A DNA stretch of 64,000 nucleotides. It comes from Endothia cerciana (lineage: Eukaryota > Ascomycota > Sordariomycetes > Diaporthales > Cryphonectriaceae). The notes below the pieces were generated by a model. It was not told the origin of the DNA, did not search any database, and was given only the letters and a program-made list of their open reading frames with translations. Both the position numbers and the translations under genes were made by a program. The stretch lies in assembly GCA_026119935.1 (NCBI GenBank), contig JALRMH010000055.1, positions 169,501-233,500 of the forward strand. Reading direction: 5' to 3'. Shown in pieces: positions 34,767 to 45,190 of this stretch. Numbering within the stretch: position 1 is the stretch's first letter; the number at the start of each line of letters is the position of its first letter.

Positions 34767-35968
34767 TCTTACTACCTTGCGGCCGAAGCAATAATACGAG
34801 ACGGAATGGCCACCTCGAACTGACATCTCGTCCTCCAGCTCTTGCCAGCGTGATCCGGTCCGTCTTGACCATGGCCCCTATGCCTCACCATACGGGGGCT
34901 GTCTTTCCCTTGTCAACCTTCGCATATTCCAGCAACCGCTGGACAAACCCATTACCATGGCGCGGACTGGAAATGTATCGATTTGAACCTCTCAAAGACA
35001 CATATCAGCCCGGCTGCAAGTCCGTCTTCCTGTCCTGCTCGATTTAGGTCGATCCGCCTTGATCAGGTGGGGCCTGCTGCCGGTTTTCTCTCTGCGTCCT
35101 CCCCAGTGTTGATGGGCTGCCCCCATCCGGCGTGCGGCTGTCTGCCGTGAGACCCCTGATATCTCGATACTGACAGTTAGTTCTGTCGTGTAGACCTGCC
35201 CAGGCAGAGACTCGTCCACGAACTTGCCTTCTAGACCCGATAGCGCGATGGAATGCTCATCAATGCCCAACACAGTATTATCGGCCCCATGCGGTGTGTG
35301 GTGTCTGCTCCTCACCTGGGCAATCTCGGGCGTGGTAGGGCTGGCAGGTATGTTCGTGGAGTTCAAGTCTACCCTCACGGTGGCTGGCCACGGCCCGGGT
35401 TGAGGTATAAAGCCGCCCAAACACATGTAATTACGAACAGCCCGTAGGGCTCACGATGGTAGCGGACAAAATGGACCAAGGGCTTGTTAGACATAAAGCC
35501 CTCGTCAAGCTTTTAACACATCGAATACATTGGGTATAGATGAGATGGGTCTCGACGCATTATCCGAATCCTTGCCTACGCCATCGTAGTCTTCCCACTT
35601 TGACAAGCCACCCTCCCCTTCGGCCCAGAAGAATATCCTCAGATCAACACGCACTCCAGTAGATGTGAATTCTGGACGCTGGAGGACGAGGTCTGTTGTC
35701 GAAACGTCAAGCTCCATGGAATGAATGTTTATGACACCCTAAGAATCCGGAAATTCCATGCAGTCCCTCGATGTATCTTTTCTTTTCCCAGTGGCTAACT
35801 TCTCATGTCAACTCATACGGTCATACGGCCTGGTTGCGGGTGGCAAGATGCTGCCCAGGTTGACCCTTGTGACCCGTCAGCAATGCCGTGTTCGGGTTCT
35901 CGAACAGATGTCCCTTCCCATGTGAGTGATTCAGCGAAATTCGAGTTGTCCTGTGCGGGGGAGTTCCT
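34767..35968. other. Gene-poor stretch with two small minus-strand ORFs
   Basis: Two minus-strand ORFs are present, 35426-34992 and 35717-35505. The second starts with an ATG (MELDVSTTDLVLQ) and encodes an acidic 70-residue peptide; the first has RVDLNSTNIPASP near its start. Both share a VRVDL word. They could be exons or relics of an orphan gene, but no convincing splice links them. Confidence 0.3.
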
Positions 35969-36957
35969 TTATGCATTAGGGACCAGGCTTAGATCCACAC
36001 TGAGTGAGAGCATAGGCGGTTTGTGCGTCTTGTTCGTTTGCACGAAGGTGAAGTACTCCGCCTTCAGCTTCTTGATCACCATATGTGGGTCTGCCGTCAG
36101 GAGCTGGGCGTCCCAATCCTCCGGCGTCCAGCTCATGAGGACTTGATGGAGACAAGCCAGGTTCAAGGCTTCGATCTGATTGGCGCTGCGGTGGTGCGTG
36201 GCCTGGGACTTCATTTCTTCGAGCAGGTCCTCATCCTTGAGCAGGATCATTTCTCTCGCCCTCTCAGCCTGCGACTTGAGCCATGAATACCTGCCGGTCA
36301 TGACCATCGGGACGAATGACTTCCCAAGGGGGTTCTGAGAGTCTGACTCAACGGCGGCAGCCAGCCAGTTTGGGTTCTTGATGAATGTGGGATCCCCCAT
36401 GAGGTACCACTGCTCCAATGGGCTGTCGTATCTGTGCTTCTCCCATGGACGGTTCTTGCCCCAGACCTGGACCATGTAGTCTGAGGTCAGGGGATGGTTG
36501 TGCAGTGCTAAACCTGGCGAGGTCAATTCGAAAATGGCCTGCATCTTTTGGTAATCGATCTTCCACTCTCCAGACTGGACCTTGATGATCCAGCTGGGAA
36601 TCCACGGCCAGGGTGGCAGCCGCAGACGTTACAGGAAGAAGGCCAGAAATTGTTCGGCCCAAGACCAGCTCTTGACCACCTGACAGTCGCTAGGGAAGTG
36701 GTTATACCCGTTGCATGGTAGCCGTTCATGAAGCCGTATCTGTCAACAGGCCCCCAGCAACTGATGGCTCTGTGATCAGGGCGCGCACAGTTTGAGCATC
36801 GGCCGTCGAGGGGTGCAGTATCAGCCTCCTTCTTGGGGGGCTTGAGCTTCTTGTGTGACTTGTCATAATTGAAGAAGGATTTGGCTTTTCTCTTCCTGTC
36901 GGCTCTAAGACTGTTCTGTCCCTCCGTAGCTCCTGTGCTGGACAGCCCCTGCGACAT
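35969..36957 (-). pseudogene. Zinc-knuckle orphan gene, frame broken
   Basis: From the ATG at 36957 the frame encodes a basic stretch (KKLKPPKKE) and then CSNCARPDHRAISC, an exact CX2CX4HX4C zinc knuckle. About 15 residues later the frame should continue into CNGYNHFPSDC, a second knuckle end, but this lies one frame over, so a small indel has occurred near 36712. The shifted frame then reads WAEQFLAFFL, meets a TAA at 36629-36631 and continues in the same frame as PPWPWIPSWIIKVQ and on to 35969 (SLSVDLSLVPNA). One indel and one stop therefore separate parts of what was one protein of about 330 residues. The stop is explained by CAA to TAA. An unusual intron cannot be fully excluded. The family is known to me only as lineage-specific fungal proteins. 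Confidence 0.5.
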
Positions 36958-37419
36958 CTACAGGCTTCACCCACACGACTTGACGGTCGTAGCTTTTCCG
37001 ACACTCGTTTGCAGCACTCGCGATGGTTGCCATCGAACATAACAGCAGAAGCCGCGCACCATTTTCAGTCCCGTCCTCAGTCTTCAACGTACCCCCTTTC
37101 ACGATCAGATCATAATGTCGACTTCCCAGTCCCAAGGGCGGCGATGGTGGCCGTAATCAGAACGTGTCTTGAGCAGACCCTCGCAAGTGCCATCAGAAGA
37201 GACAGGACAAGCCCAGCCTAATTTCGTGTCTCTGCAGTCCACGCTCCAGGTCAGTCGGGAAGGTTACACGACGGCGATGGATCAGGAATTCGAGAAGAGA
37301 TGAGTGAGCGATCCCACCAGGCTGATGCTGCTTGGCCCAGAAGATAAAGATGCAAGGAGCGGGACTCTCAGCTCGAGAGAGTATCTCCCGTATGGGAGAC
37401 TAGTTACAACTACTTGAGT

Positions 37420-37971
37420 TGTTGACCCACGGACATCATCACACTTCGGAATCACCTCAAGTATGACACTTTGGACAACGTCAAAGAGGCCTCTGACGAG
37501 GTGCTCGACCTGTGGACACCCAGTTTCTGCAAGGAGCTGATAGCGGTCATCATGCACCCGAACTGCCGCGCTGACATCGCAACGATGGTCGGTTACTTGC
37601 AATATGCAGTGATATGCAGGATCAACGATGCCAGCCACTGGCCTTTGATCAACTTCTCAGGGAACATCTTCCTCGACCGCATGATTGGACGCATCCAGAA
37701 GAGGGAGGGCACCTTGTCTACCCCTCAGATACACCAACAGGTCCGTGATGAGCTGTATAATAGACCTCGCAGTCGGCAGGCAGATGAGTCTATAATCTTC
37801 AGCGAGATTGAAAAGATAAGGTTCAAGGAGGGGACGCCGAAAGTTGTTCAAGAGGGACATGTGGTCTATAAACTACGCTTATCTAACATGAAGGTCGTGG
37901 TTTCGGCCTTCGACAGAATAATCCAAGGTTGCCCTGCATGTATAGTCGACGTTGATACTATAGCGCTATAG
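37420..37971 (+). pseudogene. Orphan ORF fragment without a start codon
   Basis: An open frame of about 180 codons (DIITLRNHLKYDTLDNVKEAS ... CPACIVDVDTIAL) has no ATG near its beginning; the frame is closed upstream by TGA at about 37411. It looks like a coding remnant or an internal exon. It is helical with no signal peptide or recognised domain. Frames after the stop (to about 38110) read in short pieces with stops, as expected for decay. Confidence 0.35.
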
Positions 37972-38171
37972 GCCTCACGCTCGAGGAACGTGAAGGCGCC
38001 CCCTGGCTGAGAAGATCTTGTTAGAGCCGTCAAGCTTTCCTTGGCGCACGAGAAGAAGCTGGAGATCTTGTACTAGATACTGCAGCAAGTTGAGGAACTG
38101 TAGGTCGAGGTTACACAAATCGATGATTCCGACTAGGGAAAGCTTGGAAAACTAGGACCCGTACGATGATG

Positions 38172-38816
38172 ACGGCCCCAACACTCCAGAAGGAAGAACA
38201 CCACCAGAGTCCTATCGGCAAGACCCAATAGGCACAACACCACAGCAGTCCCAACACTCTGAGATGAACATAGATTCCTCGCTGCCTGTGTTGCTTAGCG
38301 ATTTAGTCCGTATCGACTGCGCTGAAAAGACGCTCGTGGGGAATTTGGCGGTCATACCTCCAAGAGAGCCAGCTGCTTTATCACACGTACATCTATTTGG
38401 TCTCACTCGGGAGGACTTTGGTGGACAGCCACTACATCTTCACGAGTTTCTGGAAGAACCGTTTAAAGAGGACTTGTAAGCCCATTTGAGTTTGCAAGAT
38501 AGAGCCAATCTATGTCCTTCACAGGGTAGTGCTCTCGGATCACGAGCCTTCTGGCTATTTGCAAACACAACTTCTGCCCATGAAGTGTTGGCCAGTGCTC
38601 TGGCTGCCGGATTCGGCATCTGGGCTGAGCCGATACCTGGAACAATTGGCTGTGGGATATATCGGAGGCTAGACATCTACAGCCCAATGAGACACTGTCA
38701 ATGCAAATGGGAATATCAGAGTCATGGAGCTCGGCACGCCGGGCACACTCGTCAAACGTCGCGAAACAGCATCAAGGGTCAAGGCATGGTAGATCGGAAG
38801 CAGCTATAGCATATTT
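38172..38816 (+). other. Degenerate ORF pieces of unknown origin
   Basis: Two plus-strand pieces, 38264-38479 (MNIDSSLPVLLSDLVRID) and 38486-38809, lie close together with a stop at 38477-38479. No family is recognised. They may be the 3' part of the fragment at 37420 or an unrelated relic. Confidence 0.25.
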
Positions 38817-38843
38817 CAATCTACTAGGTTGATGAAAACTGCA

Positions 38844-39937
38844 TTACCTAGGTCCGACGCGCGATGTCCCTGATTTTCCGTCTTCTTGGGAATCTACTGA
38901 CTCGACCCTGGTGGAAGACTGCATACTTCGTCTCTTATCATCTTCATCTTCCTCGGCCACGGCTCGCTTGTCTGCCGCTTTCTTGATGTGGCTACTCAGT
39001 AGTGAGAGCAGCTAGATGAGCTCAATCTCATCCTCCAGTGCCTGTTTGGCATCTTCACCCTCCTTGCATTTCGTCTCGAAATCCTCCCTGACTAGTTTCA
39101 CCCGGGCTGCGACTAGGGCCTCCGCCTTGGACAGCTGGCTGATATCCCAGAGCCGTGTCACGCACACAGTGCGGGATACTGGGGTGTAGCTTAGCACGGA
39201 CGTCAGTGAGGCTGTCAACGCGTACGCCTTGTTAGACTTGATTCTAATCAGTGAGTGGTCCAGAATGCGCACGTCCAGCTGGATGGAGCAGCCAATGCAT
39301 AGTGGGGTCTGGATCATTGGGGTGGTGCCAGAGGGGTCTTTTTGCAGACTCAGGTCCACCCGCTGCTTCAGGCTTCTGACCAGCTCCGAGACTTTGACAA
39401 GTCTGGTATCATTCTCAATGAACTTTACACCGCTTCCATTGTCCCAGTTGCCGAAGGCGGAGTCAACGAGCGTGATTGCCGTTGTGCAACTTGAAGGGCA
39501 CGGTATCCATCGAGGTATCTCTCCATGCCTTCGATGACCTGTCGGAGCTCACTGGCCGAGAGCCACTTCCCATCTCTCCCCTTGACGCCAATACCTATGG
39601 CATAGACACCAATGTGAGAGGGATCCAGGTACAACTTGGGATAACCTATCTTCTTGGTCGCGTCATAATACAATGTTCCAAGTACCACTGGCGACAGGAT
39701 GTCCCGGGGGATCGTCGGGAGGATATCCCATAGGGTTGAATCTTGGGCTCCGAGGCCACTCAGGCATCTGACCCTGAGGCTCCTCTTGGTGTTTCCAAAC
39801 ATCCAGTTTGGCAACTTCCTGGGGAGAACAACTACATCAAGGACAGAAGCCGGGAAACTGAGGACAAGACGAGAAAGACGCTGCGGGATACTGATGGCAT
39901 GGTCTTCAAAGACACGATGGAGATCGGATTTTCTCAT
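38844..39937 (-). pseudogene. Orphan gene with one frameshift and one in-frame stop
   Basis: The ATG at 39937 opens a frame through LRRLVLSFPASVLDVVVLP-like sequence and SPVVLGTLYYDATKKIGYPKLYLDPSHIGVYAIGIG to about 39475. The sequence then makes sense only in a neighbouring frame (LVDSAFGNWDNGSGVKFIEN ... RVKLVREDFETKCKEGEDAKQALEDEIELI). A TAG at 39012-39014 interrupts it, and the same frame continues as LLSLLSSHIKKAADKRAVAEEDEDDKR to a TAA at 38844. CAG to TAG explains the stop. The C-terminal third is predicted coiled coil. The family is not recognised. The alternative is two separate genes, which I find less likely. Confidence 0.45.
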
Positions 39938-40170
39938 AGTAAAATCTTGAACTAGTAGTCGGGATTATGGCATGTGGCACAAGGTAGCAAAGGAGTTCAA
40001 ATAGTAGCGGGTTGAAAGACTTAGAGGTTGAGCGGGATGAGGAGGATCATAGTCTTACCAAGTAGCCTGGATTCCAGAATGTTGCACGAATGATTCTTTC
40101 AACTTAATAACATACCTGCTAATGAAGTAAATGAAGAACATGTAGCGTTGACAAAATGAACGATTCTCAG

Positions 40171-40361
40171 TGTTGGAAATTGTGTGGTACAATCTGAAGG
40201 CTATTACCAACAGATCAAGGGAGTACACACGGCGTAAATATACCCACAAGATTATGCCCTACAGTCTTCAATATTATGAGTGGAGGTTGTAAGATATAAT
40301 CTTCTCTTTATTATTAGTAAATAACGCGTGCGTTCAGTAAGACTCTTCTGAGTCCTTCACA
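40171..40361. mobile_element. Possible solo LTR (copia-like)
   Basis: A 191-base AT-rich segment begins TGTTGGAAATTGTGTGG and ends CTTCTGAGTCCTTCACA. It has a TTATTATTAGTAAATAA tract about 45 bases before its end, the usual arrangement of polyadenylation signal and R region in fungal copia LTRs. It begins TG and ends CA. I could not see a target-site duplication (CTCAG versus AGAGA), and no internal retrotransposon sequence adjoins it. Confidence 0.35.
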
Positions 40362-40671
40362 AGAGAATGAGATATCTAGCTCCTCGCCCCAGAGTATGCA
40401 AAGGTGGAAGGGTGGCCGCTCGGGAAAATAAAATAAAGATTCATGGCTACCAGTGTCATTATGCGTCTTTTTCCATTTTTGAATCACTCATACGCCCTGA
40501 TCAACTGGTCTCTGGAAGCCGTTTACGGAGATTGGAACTCGTGTTGATGCATCAAGATGTGGAGTACCAAGCTAGGAAATTCCAAGAGAAGATTGGAAGT
40601 GTTCCTCACAAGTGATGATCATTCATTCTATGTAAGCGGTTACTTAGTCAACCCATACGGTTACAGCCACT

Positions 40672-41470
40672 TCATCCGATCCTCCTTGTATGCGCCTCCC
40701 CGGCTGTCGAGGACAACCACCAGCCCAAACTGAAGGTCTCCGCCCACGTCTCCTCGCTCTTCGGTATCTGCTGGCGCACAAATTCTCGGTATTCCCAGAA
40801 CCGGCAGTACTTCAGGCACGCCTCGACCACGCTCGGCTGCTTGGCATCCTCGGGCCGCCACTCCTCTAGCGGAGGATACGGCGACTTATCAAAGGTGATC
40901 CGGTACGCGTACCTGGACGGCGCGAATCGATATGGCTGTGCCTGGAAGAGCGGAAAGGGCTTCTTTTGGAAGTTATGGAAGGGCTCGATAAACCTCCCCT
41001 TCTCGAGGCTGAGAAGATACCGCTTAGGTTGGAAGGCGTCGCTCGTAAGTGGCGCCCAGGGGACTGGGCCGGTTGGTGGCACCTGGTCCTTGTCCGCCAG
41101 CCACGGATTTCGATTCTGGTACATGGGATGGAGTCGGGTTGTGAGGGTTAACTGAATCTTGAACTTCCAAAGTCCAGCATTGAGATTGCCGGCGGGTTGT
41201 CCGCCCGCTGCCACCGAGACAGGGTCCATGAGTTCCCAGTCGAACTCGACAGCAATAAGGACCCTCAAGCCCTCTCCACATAGGATCTGATATATCGATT
41301 AGCTGTGGTTCATGCGACTGCGACTAGAGACATACAGAGCCGGTGCCATTCTTGTCGAATGTCAGAGAGCATTGGTTGTTGTCGCCCCAGGTCCAAGGGT
41401 CTGAGTCTCCGCAGAGGAGCGAGAGGACGGCCTGCCGCGCGCTCTCTTTCTCGAACGTGTTCGTAGCCAT
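40672..41470 (-). CDS. Lineage-specific fungal protein, function unknown
   Basis: Two exons, 41470-41336 and 41286-40672, are joined by a 50-nt intron with GTATGT and ATCAG ends and give 249 residues. Notable segments are LLCGDSDPWTWGDNNQCSL and TFDKNGTGS in exon 1, then LIAVEFDWELM, KIQLTLTTR, RYLLSLEKGRFIEPF and ITFDKSPYPPLEEWRPED. From memory this layout (WTWG near the start, SPYPPxEEW near the end, aromatic-rich, about 200-250 residues) recurs in many copies in Sordariomycetes, with no known function. No signal peptide is seen. The frame is intact although it lies in a decaying neighbourhood. Confidence 0.65.
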
Positions 41471-42715
41471 GATTGTTTTTGAGAAGTTGATGGTGCAGGA
41501 TGAATTCATGTTCAAGACGTTTGTAGACCAGGTGGGTGGGCCGGGAGGTTAAAAGCTGAGAGATCAGAACTAGACAGGTTGCCTCACCTGAAAAGCCGAA
41601 GCAGCCTAAAACCTCGACTGACGTAAGACGCGCATTTGCAGACCCCCAACATGTGTGTCGGCCCAAAGCGGCAGTGTGCGATCTCACATAACTGTTTCAC
41701 GGTACTCACACCTTTGATCTTTTTCGCGATGACATTACACCGGTGCGTCCCAAATAAAATGGAATTCGCGGCTACAAGACCTCAACCTCACCAGTATGTG
41801 TCCGTCCTTCGCAAATCTGAGGAACGTACTGTAATTAAGTCGTCAAATCTCACTACACAGGTACTTACGTTCTGCGGGAAACGGCCGGTTATGTCCCCTA
41901 TGACAGAGCTGAAGGACCCTGGACGTGCAGGAGGCCGCTGCCAAGCATACGGGAAGCCTCATTACCCATTTTAGCACTCGTAGTGGTTGGCTTCTATGTT
42001 TCGGCTACGTGCGTAAGGACCTGTTTTTATCTCTAGCAACTTCCCGGAGTGGCTTCCTCCTACAGGGAACAAACGACCAGAGGGCTAAGGCCGTAAGCAT
42101 TGTATCTTGGTTCTTATTAATCCCCGCCTCGAGGCCTGTGCTTGCGGGAGAAAGAATTAGTGTTAGACGGCACTTTGCTACTTCGAACTCCCTTTGCCAA
42201 GCCTTGGCTATGCTGATTTCGCAACCTAAGATGGGTCTGAAGAAGTCTTGTGCGGGCGGTCTCTGTGATGAAACGCTCACGATGAGAAATAGGGATCTTC
42301 TGAGTAATTGTCCGGTTTTCTCAGCCAGACCACGCGGCCGACACAGTCGAGATATCTGCATTATAATACCTGGCATAGGGGCAGTGCTCTTGTCGAAGAT
42401 CTATACGTTATGAGCACACGCAAGAGTATAAGTACATGTAGGTGTCTGAGGTTCGGATCCAAGTTCCATTCTTTCACCCTAGAGAGCATGCATTCTTGGT
42501 TTTTCTTTCCAGGCGTTACGACGTTGATCTTCTCACCTTGATCTCCTCTGCCCCTGACTATTTTCTTGACTTGTCTTTACCCTTGTGTAGGCTTCTGGAA
42601 GTCTGCCTGTGACTGGTTGGCGTTGTTTCTGCCTCAGTGACCTGCTCGGCTCCATTCATCAGCCCTTAGGAATCTACCTGCTCCTCTTTACCTCTTTCCT
42701 CCAACACTGACAAAG
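41471..42715. other. 1.2-kb intergenic stretch
   Basis: Short ORFs only. The last 100 bases are C/T-rich and serve as the leader of the secreted-protein gene at 42716. Confidence 0.5.
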
Positions 42716-43907
42716 ATGCATGCCTCAACCAAAGGCCTTTTTTCCTTCCTGCTGCTGGGCCTTTCCGCGGCCTCTCCTGTCGACTTCGGTCTCCAGGAGC
42801 GTGGAAACACCCAGTCATCGACCGCTAATCAATGCAGCGGCGTAATCATTGGGTACCGTACCGTCACATCGCAGGTAAGGCAGACGTCACTGTGCTCATA
42901 GATTCCCCATAGTGGACGCGGGTTCCAAACTGTGCTTATCACGGCGCTGAGGGCTCTCAACTCAAACAAGTATACGGGATTCGTCCCGTAACAGGGCTCG
43001 TCACACAGCTAAGGAAATCAGCGCCGTGATAAAGCTTGGAATCCACAACAACTACTTTCCCTTCCCCAAAAACCGGCCTAGGGCCTTTAAGGTAGCGACT
43101 AATGCGATCTTCTTGTAGAGCATAGCCGATACGATCAATTCTAGCAAAAAGTTCCCCAAGACCCCGCCCAACGGTGTTGATCTTGGTGGCTCAGCCGTCT
43201 ATTTCAGTGATGGCTTCGGCGACTATCCTGGCGGTGGAAGTGGCGTCAAGTACGTGTACCCTTCCAGAATATTAATTTTGTAGCCAGATTTTGTGCTAAC
43301 GAGATTGTAAAGCTGGTGCGTTGCCTACGCCGACCAGACACAGCTGCAAAGGGCCGCCAAAGCCTGGATCCCCTCATCGTCCTGCATCCGGTATGACGAC
43401 AACAAGATCAACGAGTACATCGGAACTATTTCGAACAAAGCATGGGATCCCAAAAGCACCCTGCGCTTCTCGCCGCTGGACACTTACTTACAGATGGCCA
43501 TACCGTTTGGGATGCTCGACACCATGAACGTGTGTGGAGAGTGCTTCCCAAAGGACCAGGCATCGACAATGACGGGTTTTGACCGAGTCAACTACAAGTC
43601 GGGTGATTTCCTCGGGAATGTGAAAGGTTCTTCAAATGCCAAGAGGGCCGACGCGTCCGCCTGTCCGATCTCTTCAGGGTCCATGACCACCACTGGGTCT
43701 GCTACAGGTTCTCAAGCTGCCACAAGCTCTCAGTCGGCAACCACTTCGCAATCGGCAACGACATCTCAGGTCGCTACGACCTCTCAGTCCTCTGTCAGCC
43801 CCAAGGCCACCACGACGTCCCAGGCTATTTCAACTTCCAAGGCCGCTACGAGTTCCAAAGCTGCTACAACACCCAAAGCTAAGACATCGCCCAAGAAGTC
43901 GCACTAA
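42716..43907 (+). CDS. Secreted protein, DUF5910-like (possible ADP-ribosyltransferase-type fold), with Ser/Thr repeat tail
   Basis: Three exons, 42716-42874, 43119-43249 and 43313-43907, give 294 residues. A signal peptide of about 20 residues (LFSFLLLGLSAASP) is followed by a possible Kex2-type site (QERG). The globular part begins CSGVIIGYRTVTSQ and continues LGGSAVYFSDGFGDYPGG, NWCVAYAD, KAWIPSSSC and LRFSPLDTYLQMAIPFGML. GYRTV plus a GxAVYFSD segment recalls the fungal DUF5910 family and, more distantly, the R and S motifs of ADP-ribosyltransferases; this is inference and the catalytic Glu is not identified. A KR site (NAKRADA) precedes a tail of about 70 residues made of SQSATTSQ-like repeats, probably O-mannosylated, ending KTSPKKSH without a GPI-type hydrophobic end. 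Likely extracellular or wall-associated. Confidence 0.68.
42921..43044. repeat. Intronic inverted repeat (hairpin, MITE-like)
   Basis: Arms at 42921-42950 and 43018-43044 are reverse complements over most of their length, including 15 perfect bases (TTATCACGGCGCTGA). Exactly at the centre lies a second dyad, TACGGGA-TTCG-TCCCGTA (42973-42990). The whole element is about 124 nt and makes up half of the 244-nt first intron of the secreted-protein gene. Confidence 0.75.
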
Positions 43908-44510
43908 GCATTCTATGCTTTTGGGATGGTGTATCCACGGTTTGCAGTCAACTGTTACTAGAGAAAGCTATAACATACCTGACCGCAGAGAAAATTCCTG
44001 CGCATGTACCGAGAGAATACCGAGTTCTAAACTGATCAGACTCTCGGACGTCCTGAAGACGTTACAAGTTGGGTGGTGATTGCATGGTGTCTAGGGAGGG
44101 CTATATAGAAAATGAATATCTAGCTACAGGCAGATACTGTTCAGCAACGGAGACAGTGTGCACGATGATCCGGCGTCAAGGTGTTAGACAGCAATATAGA
44201 CATAGTATTTTGGGCTGTATTCCGTCAAAGTACTGCTCGTGACCACCGTGCCGCTACCAGTAAATTTTCCGGGCTGGATGACCTGAACTCTCCCGGTGGC
44301 GGCGTTCATGCAGCGTCGCAACATCGTCGCACCTCCGAGCTCCAATAGACACATGGACCGCTTCGCTTCGTCTCTCTGGAGAAGATGTGATTCCACTCAG
44401 CGATGTCGCCTCCCAAGGACGCGCTCGTGAAGTCCCGTGAAGCTCCTTCAAATTCAGTGCGGCTCCACAGTATCATACAACATTCAAGTCTCTTCCGAGA
44501 TTGCCGAGCT
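43908..44510. other. 3' intergenic region
   Basis: Convergent 3' ends; no convincing ORF or RNA gene was seen. Confidence 0.5.
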
Positions 44511-45190
44511 ACACCTGTTGGCCGCTCCTTGGTGTCTCGTTTGACAAAGACTGGCCTGGCGTTCTAGAGTACCCCATGAACACGGAGACGTTATGACAGA
44601 CAAACACAAATGCCATGACAAAGGACATTATAGCCGTCTGGAAGATGGATTGTAAGGCCCGTATTAGTGAAAAGAACATTCAAGCCGTTTTCCCATCAGA
44701 ATTGTCCAGGGATTGTAATCCCTTTGATGCCACTGCGACGTATAACACCTCGAGCCACAAACACGTACCTTGATATCGTCCGACATTTCCAAATGTTCAG
44801 AGTGGTAATATCCACTCCAAGCAGCATGCCCAAGCAACACACCCAGGCCGATGAAGAATATGTAGATACCGAATCGCAGCATTATGACGGGGATCCGCTA
44901 GACAAAGCACACCCCGTACCGACGCACGTACCCCGAAGTGGCCACGTCCGTAGCCTTCTGCTCGCCGTCAGACTCCTCCGCAGGAGGATAGCCGCTGTAG
45001 CCTAGGAGCTGCTTGACGCACAGCACATGGTCCGGATGGCTGCTGAACCGCTGCAGCATACTGCTTTGCCGCGATGCTGGCGATGATAAACATAAGCCCG
45101 CTGTACCAGCACGCGGACACGATCCACGTGGTGGTCTCCGCGGCGGACCAGGTGAAGGCGCTGCTCAGGAGGCTAGCTATGATTACAGCC
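44511..45190 (-). pseudogene. Broken multi-spanning membrane protein gene
   Basis: On the minus strand the pieces line up as one protein. From about 45190 comes a helix-containing exon (AVIIASLLSSAFTW ... SGLMFIIASIAAKQ). A frame change near 45053 leads to SMLQRFSSHPDHVLCVKQLLGYSGYPPAEE, then YVRRYGVCFV, a TAG stop at 44898-44900, and in the same frame RIPVIMLRFGIYIFFIGLGVLLGHAAW to a GTACGT donor at 44767. A last exon, 44637-44511, reads TAIMSFVMAFVFVCHNVSVFMGYS and ends in a normal stop. The layout resembles a common fungal hypothetical membrane-protein family with a W-Q/R-x-P-V-M-L-L segment, so the stop probably replaced Trp (TGG to TAG). One frameshift (about 2 nt lost) plus one stop make it non-functional. 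Confidence 0.55.
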
